Of a stretch of DNA of 64,000 nt, positions 1-8,219 are shown piece by piece. The stretch's first letter is position 1. Each line of letters opens with the position of its first letter. Under the pieces are notes generated by a model. The model had not been told where the DNA came from and made no database searches. It was given only the letters and a program-made list of their open reading frames with translations. Source of the stretch: Streptomyces pilosus (GTDB taxonomy: Bacteria; Actinomycetota; Actinomycetes; Streptomycetales; Streptomycetaceae); contig NZ_BMTU01000002.1 in NCBI RefSeq assembly GCF_014649835.1, positions 620,001 through 684,000 of the forward strand. Direction: 5' to 3'. The position numbers and the translations under genes were made by a program.

Positions 1-210
1 CCGCGCGGGTGCGCGGCTCCGCTCCGGCGGGGGCCGGTACCGGCCGATGCGTACCTCGGACCCTCGAGTGACCGTCATGTCTGAAAAGGATCACCTGCTT
101 GACGTATGCGTCCGGAATTGATCATTCCGACTGATATGGCGCCGACGGCGCTGACGCGGAGCCGATCGGCTGACCTTGAGCGTCAGAGGCGGCCGAGGCG
201 CGACGTGAAC

Positions 211-236
211 GAGCGCCCCGGTTTCCCGGGGCGCTC
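211..236. terminator. Perfect hairpin, probable terminator
   Basis: Two 11-base arms (211-221 and 226-236) pair perfectly around a TTTC loop. No T run follows, which is normal for actinomycete terminators. It would close a gene lying left of the window; bases 1-210 hold no ORF I can support. Confidence 0.6.
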
Positions 237-294
237 ACGCATGGACAACTACAGTGCTGTAGAAGTCTCTTCTGAGGCATGATCGTTCAGCGAT

Positions 295-326
295 CCCGTG
301 CCCGGCCGATCCGGCCCGGGCACGGG
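295..326 (+). promoter_or_regulatory. Hairpin in the leader of the ion channel gene
   Basis: Arms at 295-305 and 316-326 are perfectly complementary over 11 bases, with a 10-base loop. The hairpin ends 34 bases before the chosen ATG of the channel gene. It could be a second terminator for leftward-lying transcription or a leader structure. An upstream start codon lies inside it, which is one reason to prefer the downstream ATG. Confidence 0.4.
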
Positions 327-360
327 ACCGCCGCAGGCACGGAAGAGACATGGCAGCAGG

Positions 361-1308
361 ATGCCGCACCACCACGGCCACGTAGCCGGATCCACCGCCC
401 CGTCCGGGCGCCGACGACTCGCACGCCGCTGCCGTGACATCACGGAGGCCCGCTGGTTCGCCCTCGCCGTCTTCGCGTTGATCCTCACCAACGCCGTACT
501 CCTGGGCCTGGAGACGTACTCCGGAGTCCTCGAACAGTGGCACCGCTGGTTACGTCTCGCCGAGCACACCTGTCTGGCCGCGTTCACCGTCGAGATCGTG
601 CTGCGCATGGCCGCGCACGCCGACCGTCCACGGGACTTCGGCAAGGACCCGTGGAACCTCTTCGACCTGGCCGTGGTCCTGTGCGCCTTCCTGCCTGTCG
701 TCCGGGAGAACACCACGGTGCTGCGCCTGCTCAGACTGGCCAGGGTTCTGCGCACCGCCCGCTTCCTGCCCCAGCTGCGCACCGTCCTCGTCGCGGTCGC
801 CCGCAGCCTGCCCGGCACGCTGAGCTTCCTGCTCGTCGGCGCACTGCTGCTGTACGTGTACGCCATGGTCGGCTGGGTCTTCTTCGGCCACCACGACCCC
901 GAGCACTACGGCTCCCTGGGACGCGCCGTCCTCACCCTCTTCCTCCTGATGATGCTCGACGGCATCGGCGACGCGGTCCACGCCGGCCTGGAGATATCCC
1001 GCTGGAGCCTCCTCTACTACGCCTCCTATGTGCTGCTCGCCTCCTTCGTCCTGGTCAACGTCCTCATCGGCGTCGTCCTCACCTCCCTCGACGAGGCCCG
1101 GGACCTGGGCGAGGAGGAAGAGGAGGTCCCGACAGCACACGACCCGGCTGCGCACCGGCCGGAGCAGCAGGACCTGCGCCGGCGCATCGATGCGGCTCGC
1201 CGGGCCCTGGACGACCTGGAACGCGACCTCGCCGCCCGGACCGTGCCCCCCGGAGGCGAGGAAGGGGAACGCCGCCGCACGGCGCAGGGCGCAGAGCCTC
1301 GGAACTGA
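361..1308 (+). CDS. Voltage-gated ion channel, six-helix type, with a TTA codon
   Basis: Membrane protein of 315 residues in the voltage-gated cation channel superfamily (one six-helix subunit, expected to form tetramers). S1 lies near residues 33-52. S4 carries arginines every third residue (R122, R125, R128, R131, R134), the voltage-sensor pattern. The pore and S6 run from about 155 to 242. The pore loop reads L-D-G-I-G-D at 199-204, unlike the TLESW-type filter of bacterial sodium channels. After S6 comes an acidic run (EEEEE, 251-255) and a heptad-like stretch (about 270-292), as in the C-terminal coiled coil of NaChBac-type channels. Leu64 is encoded by TTA (550-552), so translation should depend on the bldA tRNA. 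ATG 361 gives the usual short N-terminus; a start at 298 is less likely. Ion selectivity cannot be told from the sequence. Confidence 0.8.
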   Translation: MPHHHGHVAGSTAPSGRRRLARRCRDITEARWFALAVFALILTNAVLLGLETYSGVLEQWHRWLRLAEHTCLAAFTVEIVLRMAAHADRPRDFGKDPWNLFDLAVVLCAFLPVVRENTTVLRLLRLARVLRTARFLPQLRTVLVAVARSLPGTLSFLLVGALLLYVYAMVGWVFFGHHDPEHYGSLGRAVLTLFLLMMLDGIGDAVHAGLEISRWSLLYYASYVLLASFVLVNVLIGVVLTSLDEARDLGEEEEEVPTAHDPAAHRPEQQDLRRRIDAARRALDDLERDLAARTVPPGGEEGERRRTAQGAEPRN

Positions 1309-1368
1309 GCCCTTACCGGCGTCGACGCGCGACCGCGGTCACGGAGGTCCGGGACGACGGCACAGGGC

Positions 1369-1719
1369 TCACCCCACAGGGGCGACACCGGTGGCTGACA
1401 CGGGTGCGGCGCAGACGGCGACATGGTGCACGCGCCCGTGCGGGCCGAGGTATCCCTCGCCGATGGTGGTGACGTCACCGGACCGCACGGTGTGGCACGG
1501 TCCCTCGGCGCCGTCCTGGTAGACGACCTGCAGGCTCATCGTCTCGGCGCAGGCGTTCTCGACCTGCGTGTACCGCCAGCTCTCGTACACGGTGACGCAG
1601 GAGGGGGCCGGATCCGTGGCCGGGGCCACGGCGGAAGCCTGACCGGCGGCCATGAACGACAGGAGGAGCGCCCCTCCCGCACCCACGCCGGCCCATCGAG
1701 GAAAGTGTCGCTCGCGCAT
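1369..1719 (-). CDS. Secreted tendamistat-like alpha-amylase inhibitor
   Basis: Secreted 116-residue protein. The first 30 residues form a signal peptide with a hydrophobic core and an ASA cleavage site. The mature part matches the tendamistat family of Streptomyces alpha-amylase inhibitors. Four cysteines (41, 57, 75, 103) have spacings of 16, 18 and 28, exactly those of tendamistat (C11, C27, C45, C73), predicting the same two disulfides. The W-R-Y triad that tendamistat inserts into the alpha-amylase active site is present at residues 48-50, preceded by the family-like SCVTVYES. It should act outside the cell by blocking animal-type alpha-amylases. A GTG lies one codon upstream of the ATG used; AGAAAGG precedes both. 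The gene converges on the channel gene and looks monocistronic. Confidence 0.85.
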   Translation of the reverse strand: MRERHFPRWAGVGAGGALLLSFMAAGQASAVAPATDPAPSCVTVYESWRYTQVENACAETMSLQVVYQDGAEGPCHTVRSGDVTTIGEGYLGPHGRVHHVAVCAAPVSATGVAPVG

Positions 1720-2213
1720 CACTGGTCGCCTTTCTCTGAGGATGTGTCAACTCTTGAACGCCCAGGCCCATTTGCGTGCCCCGCTCGTTCAACAGTCGGA
1801 AGCTCTCAGGGTGAGTGGTGGGACGCAACCCGATGTCCCTCCTTCCGGTCAGGAGGGAGATTTCAAGACCGCACCGACATGACCTGCGTGAACGCGGTAC
1901 GGGCAGTCGAATGGTCGAGGTGATCGTTCAACCATTTCGGGTACACAAGGAAGACACGCGTGATGAAGCGCAGGTCGCGGCCCTGCGTGCTGCTGAGGCG
2001 CCACCGGGTCCTGCAAGAAGTCCGGTGACCCATCGGTCCGGTTCTCCCCGTGCGTTCAGCCCGCCGTACGGCTCCCGCTCGCCGAGGACCGCCCGGAGCG
2101 CCGTTCGACACCCGGGGCGCGCGGAGGGCCCAGGCCGCCGGGCATGGCGCCGGCTGCGAGCCTTTCCCCCGAGTGGGCCGTTCGGGCCGGGCCCGGCCGG
2201 GCACCTGGAGTCC
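1720..2213. other. Intergenic region with a possible 21-codon ORF
   Basis: This 494-base gap holds the upstream region of the amylase inhibitor and that of the VOC gene. The only coding candidate is a 21-codon ORF at 1963-2028 (+), ten bases after AAGGA, giving an arginine-rich peptide beginning MKRRSRPC. It could be a leader peptide, but nothing in it proves translation. I see no convincing hairpin or repeat. Confidence 0.3.
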
Positions 2214-2663
2214 ATGACCGACGACGCAAGCCGCATCCGCATGGTGCAGACCGTGCTCGACAGCACCGACGCCCGCAAGCTCGCCGAGTTCTACCGCTCC
2301 CTGCTGGGGCTCGCCTACGCCGAGGGCGATGAGCCGCCGCCGGCCGGTCAGCCGGACGAACACGGCAGGGACTGGCTCGTCCTGCGCACGCCCCACGGCG
2401 ACGCGCAACTCGCCTTCCAGCAGGTGGAGCACCTGCGCGAACCCGACTGGCCCGACGGGCCGGTGCCCCAGCAGATGCACCTCGATCTGAGCGTCGACTC
2501 GTTGGACGAACTGTGCAAGCAGCACGAGCGTGTGCTTGCCCTCGGCGGCAGCCTGCTCGACAACCGGGACCGGCCGGACCCCGACGACGACGAGCGCTTC
2601 CGCGTCTACCGGGACCCGGAAGGACACCCCTTCTGCATCTTCGTCGCGGAACGGGACCGGTAA
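2214..2663 (+). CDS. VOC (glyoxalase-fold) protein
   Basis: Protein of 149 residues with one vicinal-oxygen-chelate fold. The N-terminal strand-helix unit (about 8-30) ends in the typical KLAEFYRSLLG, and the C-terminal strand carries FRVYRDPEGHPFCIF near 130-143, the usual VOC finish. Members are metal-dependent lyases or dioxygenases, or bind drugs or metabolites; the substrate cannot be read here. The ATG at 2214 fits the family start; the reading frame is open further upstream but that part is low-complexity and not VOC-like. No operon partner is visible. Confidence 0.75.
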   Translation: MTDDASRIRMVQTVLDSTDARKLAEFYRSLLGLAYAEGDEPPPAGQPDEHGRDWLVLRTPHGDAQLAFQQVEHLREPDWPDGPVPQQMHLDLSVDSLDELCKQHERVLALGGSLLDNRDRPDPDDDERFRVYRDPEGHPFCIFVAERDR

Positions 2664-2766
2664 CCGACGGGGCGGCGTGGAGCACCGACGGCGGATCACC
2701 CCGCGGCAGGAGCCGACTGAGGCCGACCGTACCCTGCCGCGGGGTGAGGGGCCGTAGCGTCATGCC

Positions 2767-2945
2767 ATGACCACTGCTGGCGACACGGCCTACCGGTACC
2801 GCCTCGCGACTCCCGAGGACACCGACGCCCTCAGGGCCCTGGACAGCGGACGAGCCGGACGGCGACGACGAGGACGACGCGGAGTCGTGCACCTTCGCCG
2901 CGCACTGCGCCGCCGGAGACCTGGCCGGGTTCGTCGCTCCTGAGC
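2767..2945 (+). pseudogene. Remnant of a GNAT acetyltransferase gene
   Basis: An ATG at 2767 opens a frame whose first 27 residues read like the start of a Streptomyces GNAT acetyltransferase of the streptothricin-acetyltransferase type (AYRYRLATPEDTDALRALD). The homology then jumps to another frame at 2849, giving an acidic stretch followed by TFAAHCAAGDLAGFVA, which in the intact family lies roughly 60 residues further on, just before the acetyl-CoA site. The acetyl-CoA-binding half is absent. This is a deletion-plus-frameshift relic. Confidence 0.6.
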
Positions 2946-3016
2946 CGGCCAGGATCCCTCCCGCCGCGACACGGTCACGAGCTCGGGTGTCGGTGGTGCC
3001 GCATAGCATCCACGAC

Positions 3017-3778
3017 ATGCGTGAGTTCTTCGTGGCCGGTGGACGGAAACTGTCGTACCTGGACACCGGTGGCCCGGGCACCCCGCTTCTGGCCCTGCAC
3101 GGGCACTACAACGAGGCGTCGACGTTCGCACCGTTGGCGGAGGCGCTGGCACCGCGGTTCCGGGTGATCGCGCTCGACCAACGCGGCCACGGCGAGTCCG
3201 ACCGTGCCCGGCGTTACGGGCGGGACGACTACGTCGCCGATGTCGCCGCCCTCCATGGGCACTTGGGCTTCGGTCCGGTGGCGGTGCTGGGCCACTCGCT
3301 GGGGGGAGTGAACGCCTACCAGTACGCCGCCCGGCGGCCGGACCGGGTCCGTGCGCTCATCGTCGAGGACATCGGCGCGGTGGTGGACAGTGACTGGTCG
3401 TTCACCCTGCGTCTGCCCCGCCGTGCGCCCTCGCGCCAGGAACTCGTGACCGCGCTGGGCCCGACGGCTCCCTACGTGGAGTGTTCCTTCCGCCGCACGG
3501 CGGGCGGCTGGGGATTCTCGTTCGACATCGAGCACACGGTGGCGTCCCAGAAGGCGCTCAACGGTGACCACTGGCAGGACTGGACGGCGGTGGCGTGCCC
3601 CACTCTGCTGATCCGCGGAACGCGCAGCGATGAACTGACGGCCGCCCATGCCGGCGAGATGATCAGCCGTCGCGCCGGTCAGGCCCGTCTGGTGGAGCTG
3701 TCCGCCGGCCATGTCGTGCACCACGATGCTCCGGCCCGGTTCGCTGCTGCCGTCGAGGACTTCCTGACCGACGACTGA
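3017..3778 (+). CDS. Alpha/beta hydrolase
   Basis: Cytoplasmic alpha/beta-hydrolase of 253 residues. The oxyanion-region LHGHYN appears near residue 30, ALDQRGHGESD near 60, and the nucleophile elbow G-H-S-L-G-G near 96-101. The catalytic histidine is likely in the SAGHVVHHD segment close to the C-terminus, and the acid in the LLIRGTRSDEL loop. The substrate is not evident; the closest general type is the esterase/haloperoxidase-like group. A GTG ten codons upstream (2987) is an alternative start. The gene converges tail to tail with the membrane protein that follows, 12 bases apart. Confidence 0.8.
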   Translation: MREFFVAGGRKLSYLDTGGPGTPLLALHGHYNEASTFAPLAEALAPRFRVIALDQRGHGESDRARRYGRDDYVADVAALHGHLGFGPVAVLGHSLGGVNAYQYAARRPDRVRALIVEDIGAVVDSDWSFTLRLPRRAPSRQELVTALGPTAPYVECSFRRTAGGWGFSFDIEHTVASQKALNGDHWQDWTAVACPTLLIRGTRSDELTAAHAGEMISRRAGQARLVELSAGHVVHHDAPARFAAAVEDFLTDD

Positions 3779-3790
3779 GTGCCCGGTCGC

Positions 3791-4405
3791 TCACAGCCGG
3801 CGGCCGCACCCGCCCCAGTGCCCGGGGTGGTGGTGCGACGACACCAGGTGGGTGGCCGAGCGCGCCCGCTCCCACATGCCGGGAATCTGCTCGCTCGGGC
3901 GCTGCTGCTCGCCGTGCAGGGCGTTGAGGATCACCAGGCATCCGGTCAGGGCCGGTACCGCCCACTGCGCGTACGCCAACTGCTGCCGGGTCTTGTCGAG
4001 GTCGATCGGGTGCTTGTCCGCCTTCTCGGCGTCGGCGGGGTCGGAGGAGGACGCCAGCTCGACCTTCTTGCCGAGGATGCGGGCGTAGGCGGTGGCGGCC
4101 AGGGCGGCGGCCGTGACGACGGTCTTGGCCGTGGTGGAGGCGGCCACGCCTTGCTGGGTGGCGACGCGGTGGGCGTTCACGGCGAGCAGCCCGCCGCCGC
4201 CGAACAGGTGCGCACCGATCGCGGCCGCGTTCACCGGCGTCCACTTCGCCCAGCCCGCCGAAGAGATCCGGTCCCGGTTCGTTTCCGTGCCGCCCTCGGC
4301 CCGGGCGGCGCCGTTGAGGCCGATCGCCCCCATCAGCGAGCCCCCGAACCAGGCGGCCAGCCCGAGATCGTGCAGGCTGCGGATGGCGGTGTTGCGTTCT
4401 GACAT
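3791..4405 (-). CDS. Four-helix membrane protein of unknown function
   Basis: Protein of 204 residues with about four hydrophobic segments (roughly 13-34, 55-80, 92-112 and 145-165) rich in glycine and alanine, and a histidine-rich C-terminus. It resembles conserved hypothetical membrane proteins that I recall from many Streptomyces beginning MSERN; no function is known to me. The start at 4405 follows GGAAGGG at a suitable distance; the longer open frame upstream is low-complexity. It lies alone between a convergent hydrolase and the WYL regulator on the same strand. Confidence 0.65.
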   Translation of the reverse strand: MSERNTAIRSLHDLGLAAWFGGSLMGAIGLNGAARAEGGTETNRDRISSAGWAKWTPVNAAAIGAHLFGGGGLLAVNAHRVATQQGVAASTTAKTVVTAAALAATAYARILGKKVELASSSDPADAEKADKHPIDLDKTRQQLAYAQWAVPALTGCLVILNALHGEQQRPSEQIPGMWERARSATHLVSSHHHPGHWGGCGRRL

Positions 4406-4622
4406 GGTGAGGCCCTTCCGAGGAGGTGGGTTGACCGGGACGAGGCGGACGCCGATCCGGTCCCCACCCTCACCGGACCCCCCATGCCTCGCCATCACGG
4501 CAGGCCGAACGGGTGAACATCGCGGGACCACCCCGACGCGGTCGGGCGGCCGGGCGGTCGGACTACGGGGGCGCAAGCTGATCGACCGGCCGGCGCACCG
4601 GTGGGACAGGTGCAGCGATCTC

Positions 4623-5630
4623 TCAACCCTGGGCTGTGCGGGCCACACGCTCTGATCCCGCGGCACGGGCGTAGCGGGCCGCGAGGTCTGCGAACGCGGT
4701 GGCGAGTGGAGGTGGGCCGACGACCTCGATGTCGGTGTCGAAGCGGCCGAGGGCGGTGGCGAGTGCGGTCCAGGACCAGGAGCCGAGGGTGAGGCGGCAG
4801 TGGTGGGGGCCGAGTTCTTCGACGATCGCGTCCTGGGCGTGGGGGGCGACGTCCGCGGCGGGGAGGTGGAGGACGACTTCGCCTCGGCAGGGCCAGTCGG
4901 TGCTGGTCCCGTCGTTGCCGCGGAACCGGCTGGTGATGAAGGTGGAGACGTCGCCGCCGGGAAGCCGGCGGGGGGTGAAGCGAGGCCCGGTGGGTGTGCG
5001 GGGGCGGATGCGGTCGACGCGGAAGGTGCGCCAGTCCGCGCGGTCGAGGTCGTAGGCCACGAGGTACCAGCGGTGTCGCCAGGTGACCAGGTGGTGGGGC
5101 TGGACGCGGCGGGGGGCGGCGGACGAGGTGCCGGGGCCGGAGGTGTGGTCGAGGCGCAGTTCCTGCTGGGCGTGGATGACGCGGCTGAGCTCCATCAGGA
5201 CCTCCGGGTCCACCTCGGAGGTGTCGCCGGCCGAGGGCGGTCGGACGGCGGTGACGCGCAGCCGGTCGATGCGGTGGCGCAGGTGAGCGGGCATGACCTG
5301 GCTCAGGGTGGCCAGGGCGCGGGCGGCGTCTTCGGCGACGGCGGTGCCGGTGGCGGCGGTCTGCAGTGCGACGGCCAGGGCGACGGCCTGGCCGTCGTCG
5401 AACAACAGGGGAGGCATGCGCGTGCCGGCTTCGAGCCGGTAACCGCCGGCCGGTCCCATGACGGTGGTGATGGGATAGCCGAGGTCGCGCAGCCGGTCGA
5501 TGTCGCGGCGCACCGTGCGCGAGGTGACGCTCAGCCGCCGGGCGAGATCCCCGCCGGACCAGTCACGGGGGGTCTGGAGCAGCGACAGCAGCGCGAGCAG
5601 CCGGGAGGAGGTTTTCTGCATGTGCTCCAT
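4623..5630 (-). CDS. WYL-domain transcriptional regulator (YafY family)
   Basis: Regulator of 335 residues. An N-terminal DeoR-type winged helix (about 5-60) contains the recognition segment LSVTSRTVRRDIDRLRDLGYP. The WYL domain follows at about 150-225, with RWYLVAYDLDRADWRTFRVDRI as the signature region, and a C-terminal WCX extension. The WYL domain is thought to bind a small ligand or nucleic acid. It is divergent from the PhnB-like VOC gene, with about 150 bases between them; regulator and VOC protein are commonly paired this way in Streptomyces, so that gene is its likely target. A second ATG lies at 5621. Confidence 0.85.
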   Translation of the reverse strand: MEHMQKTSSRLLALLSLLQTPRDWSGGDLARRLSVTSRTVRRDIDRLRDLGYPITTVMGPAGGYRLEAGTRMPPLLFDDGQAVALAVALQTAATGTAVAEDAARALATLSQVMPAHLRHRIDRLRVTAVRPPSAGDTSEVDPEVLMELSRVIHAQQELRLDHTSGPGTSSAAPRRVQPHHLVTWRHRWYLVAYDLDRADWRTFRVDRIRPRTPTGPRFTPRRLPGGDVSTFITSRFRGNDGTSTDWPCRGEVVLHLPAADVAPHAQDAIVEELGPHHCRLTLGSWSWTALATALGRFDTDIEVVGPPPLATAFADLAARYARAAGSERVARTAQG

Positions 5631-5778
5631 GGTCCCCGCAGTGGAGGACACACCCTGTCCGGTACTCCTGCCACTGTGGCGTGCAGCCGCTCGGGAGACA
5701 TCGCTCCTGGTCACGGCAGCCGCCCCCGGATCGGCCGGGCCGGCGGCATACGCGTCACACCGAAGCGAGGAGCACGCC

Positions 5779-6201
5779 ATGTCCGTCACGACCACCACAC
5801 ACCTGAACTTCCGGGGCACCGCACGCGAGGCGCTGGACTTCTACCGGTCGGTGTTCGGCGGGCGCACCGTCGCCGTCACCTACAAGGACGCGGGCGCCGT
5901 GCGCGACGAGAGCGAAGCGGACTGGGTGATGTGGGGCGAGGTGGCCGGTGACAACGGCTTCCACGTCATGGCCTACGACGTGCCCGGGCACCTGCCCTGG
6001 AACCAGGGCGAGAACCCGTTCTTCGTCTCCGTGCGCGGGGACGACGCCGACGAGATCAGCGCCCTGTGGGGCAAGCTCGCCGAGGGCTCGGCCGTCGTAC
6101 GTCCGCTGGAGCCCGCACCGTGGGTGTCCCTGTACGGCATGCTCACCGACCGGTTCGGCGTCACCTGGGTCCTGGACGTCACCGCCCCGTACGAAGGCTG
6201 A
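5779..6201 (+). CDS. PhnB-like VOC protein
   Basis: Protein of 140 residues with a single glyoxalase/bleomycin-resistance fold of the PhnB type: LNFRGTAREALDFYRSVFGG near the start, HVMAYDVPG in the middle and MLTDRFGVTWVLDV at the end. The chemical role is unknown in most PhnB-like proteins. An AGCGAGGAG ribosome site precedes the ATG. The divergent WYL regulator probably controls it. Confidence 0.8.
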   Translation: MSVTTTTHLNFRGTAREALDFYRSVFGGRTVAVTYKDAGAVRDESEADWVMWGEVAGDNGFHVMAYDVPGHLPWNQGENPFFVSVRGDDADEISALWGKLAEGSAVVRPLEPAPWVSLYGMLTDRFGVTWVLDVTAPYEG

Positions 6202-6350
6202 ACCGGCCGACGTCACGGCATGACCCTCGCCGTCCGGGCCACCGCAGCACCATGTACGGCCCGGACGGCGCGGGCACCGCACACCTCCCGCACCCGCACG
6301 ACCCCGCACCCACCCCCCGTCCCACCGACGAGCGGCATCCTGAACCCACC

Positions 6351-7445
6351 ATGACCACCTTGGACAACCGCGCCCTCAACCGCGCCACTCTCGCCCGCCA
6401 GCACCTGCTGACTCGTACCGGCACCTCCGTGCCCGAGGCGGTGGCTCACCTGTGCGGCCTGCAGGCGCAGGAACCCCAGGAACCCTTCATCGGCCTGTGG
6501 TCCCGCCTGGCCGACTTCGCCCCCGACCAGCTGAACGACGCGCTGACCGGCCGCACGGTGGTGCGCACCCACCTGATGCGCCGCACCGTCCACCTCGTCA
6601 CCGCCGACGACGCGCTCGCCTGGCGGGCCCGCCACGACACCATGCTCCGGCAACGCGTGCGGAACACCTACCGAAGCGAACTGGCCGGCATCGACACGGA
6701 CGAGATCGCCGCCGCAGGCCGCGCGGTGACGGCCGACGGGCAGCCGCGCACCATGCGCGAACTCGTGCAGGCCCTCGAACACCGCTGGCCCGGCCGACCA
6801 CACCGCGTCCTGGGGGAACTGCTCGTAGCGGCCCTGATCCCCATGGCCCAACTCCCGCCCCGCGGCCTGTGGCAGCACAGGGCAGGCGTGCGCAACCTGC
6901 CCCTGGCCACCTGGTTGGGACGGGACATCGACCCCCTGCCCACCGGGGACGGCGATCCCGTCGGGCAGCGCCTGCTGCGCCGCTACCTCGCGGCCTACGG
7001 GCCGGCCGCCGGCGCGGACCTGCGCGCCTGGTGCGGCCTCGCCGGCCTGCCCGCCGCCGTCAAGGCGTGCCGGGACGAACTCGTCGTCTTCCGTGACGAA
7101 CGCGGTCGCGAACTGCTCGACCTGCCCGACGCGCCCCGCCCCGACCCCGACACCCCGGCTCCCGTCCGGTTCCTCCCGGCGTTCGACAACGCCATCCTGG
7201 GATACCACGACCGCAGCCGCATCATCGACGCCGCCCACCTCGGTCTGTCCGTGGCAGGCCACCGCACGGTTCTCGTCGACGGACGCGTCACCGCCACCTG
7301 GACCGTGCGCGACCGCCGACTGAGCATCCGCACCCTTCGCCCCCTCAGCGCCCCGGAACGAGAAGCCGTCCACGCCGAAGCCCAAGTCCTGGCCACCTTC
7401 CTGGACGAAGGAATCGAGGACATCCGACTCGCCCCCCAGGACTGA
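6351..7445 (+). CDS. Winged-helix DNA-binding protein (HTH_42 family)
   Basis: Protein of 364 residues of the crosslink-repair-glycosylase-like HTH_42 family. It begins NRATLARQHLL, followed by HLCGLQAQEP and RTHLMRRTVHLV near residues 75-85, the family's typical order. YcaQ/AlkX members excise bulky or crosslinked bases. The actinobacterial branch to which this looks closest often lacks a proven activity, and I cannot place the catalytic QxQ/QxD pair with certainty (LCGLQAQEP is the candidate). It stands alone downstream of the VOC gene after a 149-base gap. The open frame runs upstream of 6351, but only from there does it resemble the family. Confidence 0.7.
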   Translation: MTTLDNRALNRATLARQHLLTRTGTSVPEAVAHLCGLQAQEPQEPFIGLWSRLADFAPDQLNDALTGRTVVRTHLMRRTVHLVTADDALAWRARHDTMLRQRVRNTYRSELAGIDTDEIAAAGRAVTADGQPRTMRELVQALEHRWPGRPHRVLGELLVAALIPMAQLPPRGLWQHRAGVRNLPLATWLGRDIDPLPTGDGDPVGQRLLRRYLAAYGPAAGADLRAWCGLAGLPAAVKACRDELVVFRDERGRELLDLPDAPRPDPDTPAPVRFLPAFDNAILGYHDRSRIIDAAHLGLSVAGHRTVLVDGRVTATWTVRDRRLSIRTLRPLSAPEREAVHAEAQVLATFLDEGIEDIRLAPQD

Positions 7446-7601
7446 CGATCACGCGCCCGGCCTCCGACGTGAAGGCGGGGGGGAACCTCCGCGAAACTGC
7501 GGCGACTCGGGTCTCGATGCCACGTGGCGGGGCAGAAGTCGGGCAACGAACACTGCCTGCACGCTCGGCGACTGGAATGCCTTCCACGGGAGGAGCCGCT
7601 T

Positions 7602-7898
7602 GTGAGTACAGGAAGGGTGAGTCTGCGCCGCCGCGGGCGTGGCGCGCTCGCCTTGGGAGCCTACGGAGCGCTCGTCACGGGACCGATGGAGTACCTCGAT
7701 TCCGGAGTCGGCTGGAATGTCGTACTCGCGCTCGTCGTCGGCGTGACCGCCGGCGCGGTCGTGGGCTTCCTGTTCCCCGCGCTGCTCAGCCGCCACCCAT
7801 GGCAGCGGTCGACTACCCCACCACCACCTGCCCCGCCACCACCAGGACCACCTCCGACGGCGCCGGGGGCGATGAGGGACGAGCGGACGCGGCCCTGA
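7602..7898 (+). CDS. Small membrane protein
   Basis: Protein of 98 residues beginning at a GTG that follows GGGAGGAG at a good distance. After a basic start (RRRGRG) come two hydrophobic stretches (about 17-28 and 37-64), then a proline-rich tail. No family recognised. The upstream part of the frame (from 7524) lacks features and is left out. Confidence 0.45.
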   Translation: MSTGRVSLRRRGRGALALGAYGALVTGPMEYLDSGVGWNVVLALVVGVTAGAVVGFLFPALLSRHPWQRSTTPPPPAPPPPGPPPTAPGAMRDERTRP

Positions 7899-7942
7899 TC
7901 GCCGGTGTGATCACGGATTCCAGGTCATGGTGGCGTAGACGC

Positions 7943-8152
7943 ATGACCACCGTGGAGCCCGTCGTCCGGGCCGCGCTGCGCGCACTGGAGCGCGACCGCG
8001 GCTACATCGCACCCGGATGCGGCAACGCCCTGGCCGCACATCTGACACCCCGCCGCCCCCGGGCCCTGGTCGCGGCCATCGCCGAACGCGTCACCCGCAA
8101 GGTCCTGGCCGCCCCGGCCACCGCCTCGCCGTCACCGCAGCATGCCGCGTGA
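7943..8152 (+). pseudogene. C-terminal remnant of a short-chain dehydrogenase
   Basis: The 69 codons from ATG 7943 read like the last part of a classical short-chain dehydrogenase of the actinobacterial type: MTTVEPVVRAALRAL, then RGYIAPGCGNALAAHLTPRRPRALV and an amphipathic end. The Rossmann fold and the SYK catalytic residues are missing, and the upstream 60 bases show no continuing homology. It might be translated as a small protein, but a truncated relic is more likely. Confidence 0.5.
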
Positions 8153-8219
8153 GCGCCTCCACCGCCCCGGTCGGGGCTGACGGAGTGACAGTGAACCCGG
8201 CGATCAGAGAACCAGGCGA

